Positions 53,290-62,414 of a stretch of 64,000 nt of DNA are shown here, piece after piece. Every line of letters begins with the position of its first letter. The first letter of the stretch is position 1. The notes beneath the pieces are model-generated. The model did not search any database. It was not told where the DNA came from and saw only the letters and a list, made by a program, of their open reading frames with translations. Made by a program: the position numbers and the translations under genes. The DNA is from an uncultured cyanobacterium (GTDB lineage: Bacteria > Cyanobacteriota > Cyanobacteriia > Cyanobacteriales > FACHB-T130), in contig CAKZHE010000251.1 of assembly GCA_936920195.1 (NCBI GenBank), forward strand, positions 1 through 64,000, written 5' to 3'.

Positions 53290-53518
53290 AATGGGCGATC
53301 GCTTTCTCCCAAAATACCTCTGTTCGCAACCCTTGAATCCTAGTCAGCGCGATCGCCGAACTAATTATCTTTGATAAACTATATTCCTGTATGGGCATAT
53401 AGATTATTAGTTAGCTCAATATATTAATTTTTGTAAACCTATTGACTTTGTTAAATTGTGAATTTAGTATCGTGATGGCAAATTAGCCAAGTTTTTTAAT
53501 AATAGGAAGGATCGCGCC

Positions 53519-54592
53519 ATGAGCATTAAACTAAGATTCCGACCAATTTCATTTAGCTGGGTGGCAGTACATCCAGAGCCAAAAGGGGTGATTCAATTCA
53601 TTGCCGGGGCATTTTTTGGTACATTTGTTCCTAATCTTTTTTATCGCAATCTACTCCACTTTTTGTTCGAACAAGGTTATACAATCGTTTTACTACCCTA
53701 CGACTTTACCTTCAACCATCTGAAAGAAGCTAGTTTTTTGATGGAAGAACAGTACCGGATCATTCCGGAAATTATTAGAATTGCTAAATTTGCAGGCTAT
53801 CAATACGAAGTTTATTTTCAACAAAGGAACTTTTCTTGGATTGGTCATAGCCTGGGTTGCAAATATATTGCCCTTTTGGAAGCACTGAGTAGTATATTCA
53901 GTATGGAAAAAATTCGTTCAGTAAAGAAACTCCAAATAGCCAACGAAGAATTATTAGCATCTTCCCCCGCAGATGACAAAAAATGGATTGACCAAATTCT
54001 CTCTAAGGCAGAAATTAAATGGATTAGTTCAGAAGAAATTAACGATCTCATCCAAGAAGTCAAAAAGACAGCTAATCAATCATTAAAATTAACTCGGTTT
54101 TATTTGCAAGATGAAGATACTGATTCCTTTGAAACCGACAATTTTGTATTCTATAATTGGTTTATCAACGACCAAGCTTCTATTTTGTTAGCTCCGGCAA
54201 TTACCGATACAGATGCAGCAATTCAGCCAAAGTTTTTGGCAGACTTTATTGATAGATTGGGGTTAGGAGTAAAGCCGACAAGGGATCAAACCTTTGAGTT
54301 AATTCAAAAAAATAACTTGTTTACTCTCATGGGTTTAGTCGCTTTTAAGTCCGATAACATTGCGAAATCAACAGTGGAAGAATTAGCCAAGCTCAAAAAA
54401 CCATTGCCAGAATACCAGGAAACCCTCCCCGGCGGTCATTTAAAGCCTTTGGGGATTAGGTTATATAATCATTGCGTTCTGAATATCTTTGACAAACCTT
54501 GGCTGGAATCAGTTCAAGCTCGTAATGCAGCCCTTGAGCAGCATATTATTAATTTGCTCGTAAAGGTGAAAGATCTTTTGCCCAAGGTATGA
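53519..54592 (+). CDS. DUF1350 family alpha/beta-hydrolase-like protein
   Basis: 357 residues. ISFSWVAVHPEPKGVIQFIAGAFFGTFVP is the DUF1350 start (split here for length: WVAVHPEPKGVIQFIAGAFF); the nucleophile elbow GHSLGCK (Ser about 116) marks an alpha/beta hydrolase fold, with LPGGHLKPLG near the end providing a histidine. It is found in cyanobacteria and plastids; substrate unknown. A palindromic repeat follows its stop. Confidence 0.85.
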   Translation: MSIKLRFRPISFSWVAVHPEPKGVIQFIAGAFFGTFVPNLFYRNLLHFLFEQGYTIVLLPYDFTFNHLKEASFLMEEQYRIIPEIIRIAKFAGYQYEVYFQQRNFSWIGHSLGCKYIALLEALSSIFSMEKIRSVKKLQIANEELLASSPADDKKWIDQILSKAEIKWISSEEINDLIQEVKKTANQSLKLTRFYLQDEDTDSFETDNFVFYNWFINDQASILLAPAITDTDAAIQPKFLADFIDRLGLGVKPTRDQTFELIQKNNLFTLMGLVAFKSDNIAKSTVEELAKLKKPLPEYQETLPGGHLKPLGIRLYNHCVLNIFDKPWLESVQARNAALEQHIINLLVKVKDLLPKV

Positions 54593-54614
54593 TAGTCAAT
54601 GGAGGAATTGCTTT

Positions 54615-54689
54615 CAGGCAGTTTCTGATCGATCAGAAACTGCCTGAACAAAAAGCCCCTAAAAAAGCACAAAGTCAACAGCCTAAGCA
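54615..54689. repeat. 32-bp perfect palindrome joined to a GTCAACAGCCTA element end
   Basis: CAGGCAGTTTCTGATC and its exact complement (54615-54646) lead into AAAAGCCCCTAAAAAAGCAC then AAAGTCAACAGCCTA. The last part is the reverse complement of the left end of element A (14197 onwards), so this is an isolated, inverted end. The palindrome may end transcription of the DUF1350 gene. Confidence 0.7.
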
Positions 54690-54732
54690 GAGCCTCTCAA
54701 TCGGCATTCCCAGGCAGAGCCTGGGAACGAGT
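54682..54732. repeat. AGGCAGAGCCTGGGAACGAG-type palindrome
   Basis: AGCAGAGCCTC and CCCAGGCAGAGCCTGGGAACGAG-like sequence, the same dispersed family as at 14259-14372. Confidence 0.65.
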
Positions 54733-54789
54733 AAAAACCTAACTACAAACCTCGTTAATGTCAAATAGAATCTATGGGGAGTATTGCGA

Positions 54790-55212
54790 GTGAATGCCGC
54801 TGAACAAGCCACAAACATTAAATTCGCCAGTAAAATTGCCAGCATTGTTAATTTGTTTCGATTGGAATTTCCTGATGCCAAAGCTGATTTAAAGCCCTGG
54901 ATGAATGACCCCGATACAAAAGAATTAGTCGATCCAGATTCGATTGATATCGGCTTTCATTTTCCCGGCAGAAGCCGATTATTTCAAAGTCGCAGCATCC
55001 TCTTGCAAATTCGCTTGTCCAAAAGCGATCTCTATGGTTCTTGGCGAGCAATTGGCGTTGAATTAGCGGGATTTGACCATACAGGAAAGCAATGGTGGCT
55101 GTCTACTGTTGATGATTGGAGTTTTATCGGGGTGTCGCAACCAGTTACCGATGTGGCAGCAAAACTGAAACATTTTTGTCGGCAAACCTATGAAGTTTTT
55201 AATGGCGATTAG
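54790..55212 (+). CDS. Conserved hypothetical protein
   Basis: About 140 residues. The GTG at 54790 is chosen because GGGGAG lies eight bases upstream; a TTG two codons earlier is too close to it. The protein is soluble (AAEQATNIKFASKIASIVNL ... IDIGFHFPGRSRLFQSRS) with no motif I know. It is convergent with the SemiSWEET gene. Confidence 0.7.
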   Translation: MNAAEQATNIKFASKIASIVNLFRLEFPDAKADLKPWMNDPDTKELVDPDSIDIGFHFPGRSRLFQSRSILLQIRLSKSDLYGSWRAIGVELAGFDHTGKQWWLSTVDDWSFIGVSQPVTDVAAKLKHFCRQTYEVFNGD

Positions 55213-55218
55213 GAGTAT

Positions 55219-55476
55219 TTAACTTTTATACCTGATTTTCAAACTCAAAATGATCCCATTCAAAATCAAGGTGACTAAATTGGCCAAAATAATCGGTAAG
55301 GCTTGCAAATACAGGCCGTAAATCAACCACAAAAATACCCCGATGTTGAAAGTTATCAACATTCCTAGGGAAAAATCCTTGGCTGATTTGGTTTGCCAAG
55401 TTTTGATGACCTGGGGTAAAAAAGCAATGGTAGTAAAAACTCCTGCCACTAAACCTAAAATATTAATCCAATCCAT
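55219..55476 (-). CDS. SemiSWEET family sugar transporter
   Basis: 85 residues from ATG 55476 (a longer frame reaches 55521 into the neighbour). Three membrane helices form one triple-helix bundle: WINILGLVAGVFTTIAFLPQ (with the conserved FLPQ), TFNIGVFLWLIYGLYL and a last helix. SemiSWEETs work as dimers for passive sugar movement. It starts 26 bases after the vte6-like gene stop, so the two are probably one transcript. Confidence 0.9.
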   Translation of the reverse strand: MDWINILGLVAGVFTTIAFLPQVIKTWQTKSAKDFSLGMLITFNIGVFLWLIYGLYLQALPIILANLVTLILNGIILSLKIRYKS

Positions 55477-55502
55477 GTTTTGACTAATTATGCTAAAAGA
55501 TT

Positions 55503-56282
55503 TCAGGTTGCCCAATGCCATATTAGGGCAAGGAGAATGGCAGCGATCGCGCCAATCACAGTATTAATAATATTCACGACTTCGTTGGTTAACCAGTCAA
55601 ATTTGGTTTGTAAAGTTGCCCCAATCAAGCTTTCTAAATTGGTGGCAATTAAAGCGGCGATCGCGCACCAAATTATCCCCAAGCCATCAATTAAACCCAC
55701 CGCCCAGGCAATGAGGGCGATCGCTATTGATGCCACCACTCCCGCCAAAGTTCCCTCTAAGCTGACTGCGCCTTCCGTGCCGCGTGGCACAGCTTGCCAA
55801 GTGGTAATCAGATAGGTACGCTGTCCATATGCTTTCCCAACTTCGCTGGCACAGGTATCAGAGAGTTTGGTACTCAGGCTGGCGGTATAGCCCAACAAGA
55901 GTAAAGCTCGCAGTTGAGGATCGGGAAAAATCAGCACGCCCAAGGCGCAAATTGTGCCTGCTAAAGCTGAACCCCAAACATTTTCTGGTCCCCTGGCTCC
56001 CGATCTTTTTTCAGCAATGCCTTGAGCAACTTTTTGCTCCCAACCAATCCGAGTGGCGCTGGAGCCAACTAAAAAATAAAACATCACGACTAAGTAACCT
56101 TGCCAACCGAGGATGCCCCAGATCGTTACCCCTAAAAACCAGGCGTGGAGCAATCCGGCGGGGGTAAGCAGCTTTTTGGGGGCAAACCAAGCGATCGCGG
56201 CTAAAAAGGAATTGAGGGCGATCGCAATTATCCAAGGATTGAACAGAATTGTCGGCGATAACCAGGTAAAAGAGTTAGACAT
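55503..56282 (-). CDS. DUF92 family protein, phytyl-phosphate kinase-like (VTE6)
   Basis: About 259 residues from ATG 56282 (a TTG lies five codons further up). It has about seven membrane helices with KLSDTCASEVGKAYG, GAVSLEGTLAGVVAS and ATNLESLIGATLQ, the signatures of DUF92/TIGR00297. The plant and Synechocystis members phosphorylate phytyl phosphate to phytyl diphosphate, recycling phytol from chlorophyll into tocopherol and quinone synthesis. It is divergent from the VOC gene. Confidence 0.88.
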   Translation of the reverse strand: MSNSFTWLSPTILFNPWIIAIALNSFLAAIAWFAPKKLLTPAGLLHAWFLGVTIWGILGWQGYLVVMFYFLVGSSATRIGWEQKVAQGIAEKRSGARGPENVWGSALAGTICALGVLIFPDPQLRALLLLGYTASLSTKLSDTCASEVGKAYGQRTYLITTWQAVPRGTEGAVSLEGTLAGVVASIAIALIAWAVGLIDGLGIIWCAIAALIATNLESLIGATLQTKFDWLTNEVVNIINTVIGAIAAILLALIWHWAT

Positions 56283-56311
56283 CGTAGATTTGCTCAAATA
56301 TCAAAGTAGCC

Positions 56312-56743
56312 ATGAATCAAGTTTTATTCCATCTTGCCTTTCCTGTCACCGATCTTGCCCAAACCAAAACCTTTTATGGGGAGGGGTTGGGTTGCGAATT
56401 TGGGCGGGAAAACCAGTATTCCCTAGTTCTCAATCTCTATGGGCATCAAATCGTTGCCCATTTGACAAAGGAACCCCTAACTCCCCAAAAAACCATTTAT
56501 CCCCGCCATTTTGGGTTAATTTTCACCGCTGCCGCCGATTGGGAAGCCTTGCTTACCAGAGCCAAACGGCAAAATTTACCCTTTCGGGAAGAACCTTTTC
56601 TGCGCTTTGCGGATTTGCTGATTGAGCATCGCACCTTCTTTTTGGAAGATCCTTTTCACAACTTGCTGGAATTTAAGTTATATCGCTATCCCGAAGCGAT
56701 TTTTGGGGGGCGGGAATATGCCCAGGTGGGCGATAGGGTTTAA
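56312..56743 (+). CDS. VOC family (glyoxalase-like) protein
   Basis: 143 residues with one VOC module pair: FHLAFPVTDLAQTKTFYGE and later FLEDPFHNLLEFKLY, with the metal-site histidine and glutamate positions kept. These are small metal-dependent enzymes with varied reactions. Substrate unknown. Its last 71 bases overlap the convergent hydrolase gene. Confidence 0.85.
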   Translation: MNQVLFHLAFPVTDLAQTKTFYGEGLGCEFGRENQYSLVLNLYGHQIVAHLTKEPLTPQKTIYPRHFGLIFTAAADWEALLTRAKRQNLPFREEPFLRFADLLIEHRTFFLEDPFHNLLEFKLYRYPEAIFGGREYAQVGDRV

Positions 56744-57338
56744 GGGGTTGTCTCAGCGCCGCTGCCACCGCCTGCAAACTTTGAGCATCCTGCACCATCA
56801 TCGCATGGGCAAAAACCCGCACCTGAATATTTTCGGCCTCTGGCATTTCGGAACTATTGGCTGGGACAATAATAAAATCCCAAGGTGTCCAAATTGAAGT
56901 GAAGTTTACCTGCCGCAACCTTCCGGCATCGCGATTTAAATCCTGTAAAAAAGCACTTTGTGGACGCATTTGTTCAGTACCAATTCCCGGTAACAAATGC
57001 GCCATTTTTGTGCCGTGATGGGGGGCAGAAATGGTAATGAAGCGCCCAATCCGATCAATTCCTCCTAAGCGTTGCAGATAGTAGCGAGAAACAATTGCCC
57101 CCATACTAAAGCCTACTAAATCGATGGGTTGATGGGGGTCAAAATTTTGATGAATATACGCCGCCACTTCTTCAGCTAATGAATCTAAACCTATTTCTCC
57201 TAGATTAGATTTCAGATTCGGAGTCCAAACCTGCCAACCTTCTTGATTGAGGTAAGTTGCCATTGTCCGAAATACGCCAGCTTTTCTAAAAATGCCGTGA
57301 ATCAGCAGCACTGGATTGCGGTTTTTCACTGTTTCCAT
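56673..57338 (-). CDS. Alpha/beta hydrolase (lipase-like)
   Basis: 221 residues. VLLIHGIFRKAGVFRTM gives the oxyanion part, GFSMG the nucleophile elbow (Ser about 96), and ISAPHHGTKMAHLLPG is typical of lipases of the LipA/PGAP1-like type. No signal peptide, so probably cytoplasmic or membrane-associated. The stop lies within the end of the VOC gene. Confidence 0.85.
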   Translation of the reverse strand: METVKNRNPVLLIHGIFRKAGVFRTMATYLNQEGWQVWTPNLKSNLGEIGLDSLAEEVAAYIHQNFDPHQPIDLVGFSMGAIVSRYYLQRLGGIDRIGRFITISAPHHGTKMAHLLPGIGTEQMRPQSAFLQDLNRDAGRLRQVNFTSIWTPWDFIIVPANSSEMPEAENIQVRVFAHAMMVQDAQSLQAVAAALRQPLKPYRPPGHIPAPQKSLRDSDIT

Positions 57339-57439
57339 TTCAACACCGTCTTTATTTGTCAGTTGTTCAGTAGGGTGCGTTACGCTGGCGCTAACGCACC
57401 ATCAACGCTAAATCTAGAGACATTACAGAGTAAAATTGT

Positions 57440-58168
57440 TTATTGACGACGATACCATTGAGCAATTTGCTGAGGAGAAACACCTACAAAGTAGGCAATA
57501 ATTATCAGTTGATTAATTAAGGTGGTTTTCCACACGCCTAGTTTTTGCCACCTCCGCGCCGAAGTTACCACTGGTAAAGGAATGATGGCGATTTTTCCGC
57601 GTTTCTGCGATCGCTGCATGATCTCAAAATCTTCCATAATGGGTAAATTGGCAAATCCCCCCAATGCCCAAAAAGTTTTGGTTTTTAAAAACATCCCCTG
57701 ATCTCCATAGGGGAGGGAAAAAAAGCGCGATCGCCAATTCACTAAGTTCTCTATAATTCGGAAAATCCAGCGGGAATTATCAATTTTTAACTCAAAGGCT
57801 CCCACAACCAACTGAGAATTATTCTTTAAGGTTTGCCGAATGGCAGTATCAAAACCCCCAGGTAAATGAGTATCAGCATGGAGAAACAATAAAATCTCCC
57901 CCGTTGCCATTTTAGCTCCGGCATTCATTTGGTTAGCTCGCCCCGGAGCCGATGATAAAGTTTGGATTGGTAAGGATTGGGCAATGGCAACAGTTTGATC
58001 TTGACTGCCGCCATCAACTACAATAATTTCAACATCATGGCCTTGCTGAACTAATTGAATCGTTGTCGTCAAATTTGCCGCTTCATTTAAAGTAGGGATA
58101 ATAATTGAGATTTTATCCAAATTTTTATCTCTTGATTTTGGTTGAAAATACTGCAATTTGCTATTCAA
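57440..58168 (-). CDS. TIGR04283-type glycosyltransferase
   Basis: 242 residues from a TTG at 58168; a later TTG is also possible. ISIIIPTLNEAANL, VVDGGSQDQT, GRANQMNAGA and LLFLHADTHLP are GT2 features with the DxD-like HAD; YGDQGMF and PIMEDFEIM follow. Members are linked to arsenosugar synthesis in some bacteria, which I cannot confirm here. It overlaps the end of the WG-repeat gene by 8 bases, so translation is coupled. Confidence 0.85.
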   Translation of the reverse strand: MNSKLQYFQPKSRDKNLDKISIIIPTLNEAANLTTTIQLVQQGHDVEIIVVDGGSQDQTVAIAQSLPIQTLSSAPGRANQMNAGAKMATGEILLFLHADTHLPGGFDTAIRQTLKNNSQLVVGAFELKIDNSRWIFRIIENLVNWRSRFFSLPYGDQGMFLKTKTFWALGGFANLPIMEDFEIMQRSQKRGKIAIIPLPVVTSARRWQKLGVWKTTLINQLIIIAYFVGVSPQQIAQWYRRQ

Positions 58169-59288
58169 ATTGCGGTTTAATTATTATGCGACCTTTCCGG
58201 TCAATATAACCCCATTTACCGTTAATTCTCACTCCGGCTAATCCATCGGAGAAGAAAGAATTATTTTCAAACTTAGATGGAATTACTTCCTTCCCAGATT
58301 TATCTATATAGCCCCATTTTTCGCCTACTTTCACCTCTGCCAATCCCTCCGAAAAGACAGAAGCATTGTCAAATTGCGGCTTGATGACAAAATTACCAGT
58401 TTTGTCAATATAACCCCATTTACCCTCAGCTACTACCCCTGCCAATCCTTCCACAAACCCAAAAGCATAATCAAATTGGGGTTTAATGACAATATTGCCA
58501 GATTTATCAACATATCCCCACTGATTATTTACTTGGACTGGAGCTAGTCCTTCTAGAAAGAGAAAAGTCCCCTCAAATTGCGGCTTGATGGTCAAATCAC
58601 CTTGCTTGTTAATATAACCCCAGCGGTTATTCACGCTAACGGCGGCTAATCCTTCAAAAAATGGCGAACTACTGTCAAATTGGGGCTTAATAGCTGTTCT
58701 ACCGGATTTATCAACATATCCCCATTTTTTATTCACTTGCACTGCCGCCATTCCTTCTAAAAACGGCAACCCATTCTCAAATTGGGGTTTGAAAACAAAA
58801 TCACCCTGTTTATTAATATACCCCCATTCCTCGCCCACTCTGACTAACGATAATCCCTCCAAAAAAGGATAAGCTAGATCGAATTTGGGTTGGATTTTAA
58901 AATTACCTTTTTTATCAATAAATCCCCATTTGTCAGCAATACTAACGGCGGCTAGTCCTTCAAAAAAAGGAGAAATTGCATCAAACTTAGCGGCAATCTT
59001 AAAATTACCTTGCTTGTCGATATATCCCCATTTGTTGCCATCTCCTACGCCAGCTAATCCTTCCAGGAAAGGAGAGTAATCGTCAAAACCAAAGAAGATT
59101 TTGAGAAAGATATTACCGATGTTATTATTGGATGGGGATGCGGTTTGAGCGATTAAAGTTCTCAACGGCTTAGGAGTAGCGATAGCAGAACTTATACCAA
59201 AGTTTAAACTAACTACGGCGATCGCTGTCAGAATCGCCAAACCCATTAACTTAACGATTGGATTTGCCAGAATTTTTTTTAACAACAT
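58161..59288 (-). CDS. WG-repeat protein, exported
   Basis: 375 residues. An N-terminal hydrophobic signal (VKLMGLAILTAIAVVSLNF) is followed by nine WG repeats of about 35 residues (KWGYIDKQG, KWGFIDKKG ... FFEGLAAVSV). The function of WG repeats is not well known; they are thought to bind ligands. The same repeat type ends the kinase at 1442. It is followed by the glycosyltransferase gene in an overlapping arrangement. Confidence 0.9.
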   Translation of the reverse strand: MLLKKILANPIVKLMGLAILTAIAVVSLNFGISSAIATPKPLRTLIAQTASPSNNNIGNIFLKIFFGFDDYSPFLEGLAGVGDGNKWGYIDKQGNFKIAAKFDAISPFFEGLAAVSIADKWGFIDKKGNFKIQPKFDLAYPFLEGLSLVRVGEEWGYINKQGDFVFKPQFENGLPFLEGMAAVQVNKKWGYVDKSGRTAIKPQFDSSSPFFEGLAAVSVNNRWGYINKQGDLTIKPQFEGTFLFLEGLAPVQVNNQWGYVDKSGNIVIKPQFDYAFGFVEGLAGVVAEGKWGYIDKTGNFVIKPQFDNASVFSEGLAEVKVGEKWGYIDKSGKEVIPSKFENNSFFSDGLAGVRINGKWGYIDRKGRIIIKPQFE

Positions 59289-59320
59289 GATTTTCTCGGC
59301 GAATATTTTGACAAATTTAA

Positions 59321-59371
59321 AAGTTTGTACTTGAGCCTCCCGAATTAGGGCTAAAGCCCAACTACAAACTT
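59321..59371. terminator. Long hairpin repeat after thioredoxin-NHL gene
   Basis: AAGTTTGTA...TACAAACTT arms with an inner GGGCTAAAGCCC core, two bases after the stop of the NHL gene. Same family as 11883 and 36682. Confidence 0.55.
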
Positions 59372-59373
59372 TT

Positions 59374-60864
59374 TTACAATCCCACTAATTCTACAGTAGA
59401 TACAGTTAAGGTTGCCAAATCGACTTGACGAATCGCATGATTATTGGTATCTGCAATAAATAGGCGATCGCTCGTCACGCTCAATCCCCCCGGCTCAGAA
59501 AATTTAGTCTGGACTCCTTGACCATTTTGATGACCTGAAGTTCCATCCCCTAATATTGTTTCGCATTTGCCTGTTTGGGGATTAACTCGCTTAATTTTAT
59601 GATTGTAGGTATCTGCCACCCAGAGAAAATTTTGGGCATAGTCCACACCTAAACAGTGCTGCAATCGCACTTCAAACCCTTCATTATCAATATCACCAAA
59701 GCCAAATAATTCGCCACTACCACAGACGGTTCTAACTTGGGGTTTTTCTCCCAATCCCACAGCCCGAATGGAACTAACTTCGCTATCTGCTACAAATAAT
59801 TCTTGTCCATCGCTGGCAATGCCACTAGGTTGAGCAAAAGCTGCTTGAGTTAGGACATCATCAATACAAGCTTCTTGTCCATTACCTGCATAGGTTCTGA
59901 TTCTACCCGTACCCAGATACATTTCCCAAATTTGGTGAGAACCAGCCATAGCAATAAATAAAATATTGCCCTCTTTGGTTAAATCCCAAGGAGAATTTAA
60001 AGCTGTTTCCAAACCATTCCCACTAGGAGGGCGAATTTGATAGGTTTGTTCCCCTGTTCCCGCAATAGTTTTGACTACTTGATTGTTAAAATCAATGGAG
60101 CGCAAAACATGATTTTCGGTATCAGCAACATAGAGTAATTGGTTGACAGCATCAAAAGCCATCCCTTGAGGGGCAAAAAATTGGGCTTCTGCAAAAGAAC
60201 CATCTGTTAAACCAGACTTGCCTGTGCCAATCACCTCTATCACTTTACCCGCCAGATTGCTGACGACAATCCGATGATGTCCAGAGTCGGAAATAAAAAG
60301 GCGATCGCTTTCTTCATCTGCTAACACTTTACCTGGAAATGCCAAGGGAGTTGATAATGGCTGGCGCTGTTTTTCCAGAATAATGCTAATTTCCCCAGGA
60401 TTAATGGTTCCCTTTTTGGTATGGTCTTGAATTACTTGTTCCACCAACCGATCTAATACTTCTCGGTTGCCTTCTCCGGCTACGTAACCAATTACATATC
60501 CTTCGGGATCAATTAACATCAAAGTAGGCCAAGCACGGACTGCGTATTGCTGCCAAACCTCAAAGCCGCTATCTACTAATACGGGATGTTCGACATCATA
60601 ACGCAGTACCGCTTGCCGAATATTTTCAACTTCCTTTTCATTATCAAACTTAGCCGCATGAACGCCGATTACTGTCAAGTTATCTGGATATTTTTGTTCC
60701 AAATACTTTAAATCTGGCAAAATGTGCAGACAGTTAATACAGCAATAAGTCCAAAAATCCAGAATCACCACTCGCCCTTTTAATTCTTTCAGAGAAAGTG
60801 GTTTTTCTGTATTTAGCCAAGGTTGATCTTGAGGAAGTTCCGGCGCTCGTACCCTGGGGGTCAT
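59374..60864 (-). CDS. Thioredoxin-like plus NHL beta-propeller protein (NHLRC2-like)
   Basis: 496 residues. The thioredoxin-like domain (about 1-145) has FWTYCCINCLHILPDL, the CCINC motif of NHLRC2-type proteins, and AWPTLMLIDPEG with its cis-proline. After it comes a six-blade NHL propeller (LFISDSGHHRIVV, LYVADTENHVLR, LFIADTNNHAIRQ). No signal peptide is visible. A redox or scaffold role is likely; partner unknown. Cyanobacterial and animal homologues share this order. Confidence 0.9.
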   Translation of the reverse strand: MTPRVRAPELPQDQPWLNTEKPLSLKELKGRVVILDFWTYCCINCLHILPDLKYLEQKYPDNLTVIGVHAAKFDNEKEVENIRQAVLRYDVEHPVLVDSGFEVWQQYAVRAWPTLMLIDPEGYVIGYVAGEGNREVLDRLVEQVIQDHTKKGTINPGEISIILEKQRQPLSTPLAFPGKVLADEESDRLFISDSGHHRIVVSNLAGKVIEVIGTGKSGLTDGSFAEAQFFAPQGMAFDAVNQLLYVADTENHVLRSIDFNNQVVKTIAGTGEQTYQIRPPSGNGLETALNSPWDLTKEGNILFIAMAGSHQIWEMYLGTGRIRTYAGNGQEACIDDVLTQAAFAQPSGIASDGQELFVADSEVSSIRAVGLGEKPQVRTVCGSGELFGFGDIDNEGFEVRLQHCLGVDYAQNFLWVADTYNHKIKRVNPQTGKCETILGDGTSGHQNGQGVQTKFSEPGGLSVTSDRLFIADTNNHAIRQVDLATLTVSTVELVGL

Positions 60865-60926
60865 TAGAGTCTCCTTTTTGCGCGATCGCGCAGATTTTTA
60901 GAAGCGGATAGAACAGCTATATTTTC

Positions 60927-62414
60927 CTACTTCACAGCAGGAGATTTTTCTTCATCTGTTGGCACTGATAAAGTCTCTGGTACTGGAATGCTAGTAGGAG
61001 ATATTTCGGGTTTTGGCAAGTACCGACTGGGAATATTGACTTCTTCAGTTTTAGGAGCAATTGCTGGGGCTAATTTTTCTGTTTCAACCTCAATAGATGG
61101 TGTTGCTTTCACTTCAGGTATGGAATTTTCTACCTTTGGTGTCTTTGTTGGTTCTGGTTGGGGAGTAACTTCTACAGGAGTTGCTGGTTCTGATTTTGGC
61201 GCTTTTAATACTTCTGGTGCTGGAGTTGACTGGGGAACTTCGGGACTTGCCTCAGTTTTAGCAGGATTCCAGAAGCGATTGAAGAAACTACCTATTTTAG
61301 GTTTTTTGGTTTCCTGCTTTTCTTCTGTCTCTGGTGCGGATGTTTCTAATCCAGTTTCTACTGCATCAGTTACTGGGTTTGGACTTGCCGATGGCGATGG
61401 TATTGGTGTTACCGATGGCGATGGTTTTGGTGTTGCCGATGGCGATGGTTTTGGACTTGGCTGGACTTTTACCTTGTAATTAGGATCGATAATTCCTAAC
61501 GCATCAGTTGCACTAATTTCACCCCGCAGCAATTTAGAAAGAGTATCTTTACCTTGCGGTTCGTAGATAATTAGTCTGGCAGTATTATTGAAAGTATTTT
61601 GAACTGGGTTGCCCTGTTCGTCTAGAAATTCTAGAGACACCAAATTTTTCCCAGGTTTAAAACCCTTGAGATAAATTGACTGCCATTGATCTAAAACAAA
61701 ACTTTCGCCGTTCACTGTTGCCCGAACTCGCCAGTCCGCAATTTCATCCTGGGAATTAGCTTGCGCTACCAAATGTAGCGGCGCATTGGTGAGATAGAAG
61801 TCGAGCATAATTGGCTCGGCTCCATAACTACCCTGGGGACGACTGTAGGTAAGTAGCGGTTGGGCAGGATCGGGTTGATTTTCTCCCGTTTTTGCTAAAA
61901 CATGAAAAGTAGTTTGGGCATAAGCACCTTCATTTTTAAAGCTTTCGTGCCAAGGCCGAGAAGCAAAGGCTCGCAAAGTATGGGTTCCAGGCAGGAGATC
62001 TTTAAAAATTAGCGGTTGGCTTAAATCATAAACGGCCTGATAGGTGCGGTTATCTAAAAGAACGTGCAGATGAGGTCCTAAACCAAGATCGGGATTTTGG
62101 AAAATCGGCAGGTCTTTTACCTGGAAGCGCACTTCTACTGTTGTATCGGGCAATACCGCATCTGCCTGCGGACTAATAATGCTGACTTGAGGCTGATAAA
62201 TTTCTAATTTCTGGCGCAACTGCTGAATCACTTCTGGCGGGGATACTTCCGAAATTGTCCCTGCCACTTGGGTTCTAGACGTTCCTGGCGAATTAAACCC
62301 CGATGAATTGGAGGCGCGATCGCCACAACCAGCCATAACTACTACTAACATTGCGGCGATCGCCCACGAAAACAGCGATCGCCCCCATTGCCACTGCCAA
62401 TTTATGCCCAACAC
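60927..62414 (-). CDS. Proline-rich lipoprotein, function unknown
   Basis: About 495 residues from GTG 62414, which has AGGAG nine bases upstream; the TTG at 62423 directly follows the AGGAG and is rejected. A lipoprotein signal (SWAIAAMLVVVMAGC) is followed by beta-rich folds (about 50-310) with VSIISPQADAVLPDTTVEV and GPHLHVLLDNRTY, then a long P/S/T/E-rich tail. The first part looks like an Ig-like or DUF4399-type domain. It is divergent from psaA. Confidence 0.8.
   Translation of the reverse strand: MLGINWQWQWGRSLFSWAIAAMLVVVMAGCGDRASNSSGFNSPGTSRTQVAGTISEVSPPEVIQQLRQKLEIYQPQVSIISPQADAVLPDTTVEVRFQVKDLPIFQNPDLGLGPHLHVLLDNRTYQAVYDLSQPLIFKDLLPGTHTLRAFASRPWHESFKNEGAYAQTTFHVLAKTGENQPDPAQPLLTYSRPQGSYGAEPIMLDFYLTNAPLHLVAQANSQDEIADWRVRATVNGESFVLDQWQSIYLKGFKPGKNLVSLEFLDEQGNPVQNTFNNTARLIIYEPQGKDTLSKLLRGEISATDALGIIDPNYKVKVQPSPKPSPSATPKPSPSVTPIPSPSASPNPVTDAVETGLETSAPETEEKQETKKPKIGSFFNRFWNPAKTEASPEVPQSTPAPEVLKAPKSEPATPVEVTPQPEPTKTPKVENSIPEVKATPSIEVETEKLAPAIAPKTEEVNIPSRYLPKPEISPTSIPVPETLSVPTDEEKSPAVK

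Noticed and set aside
60988-61479. 163-codon plus-strand frame
   Set aside because: It is antisense to the low-complexity P/S/T/E tail of the lipoprotein gene, which produces long open antisense frames.
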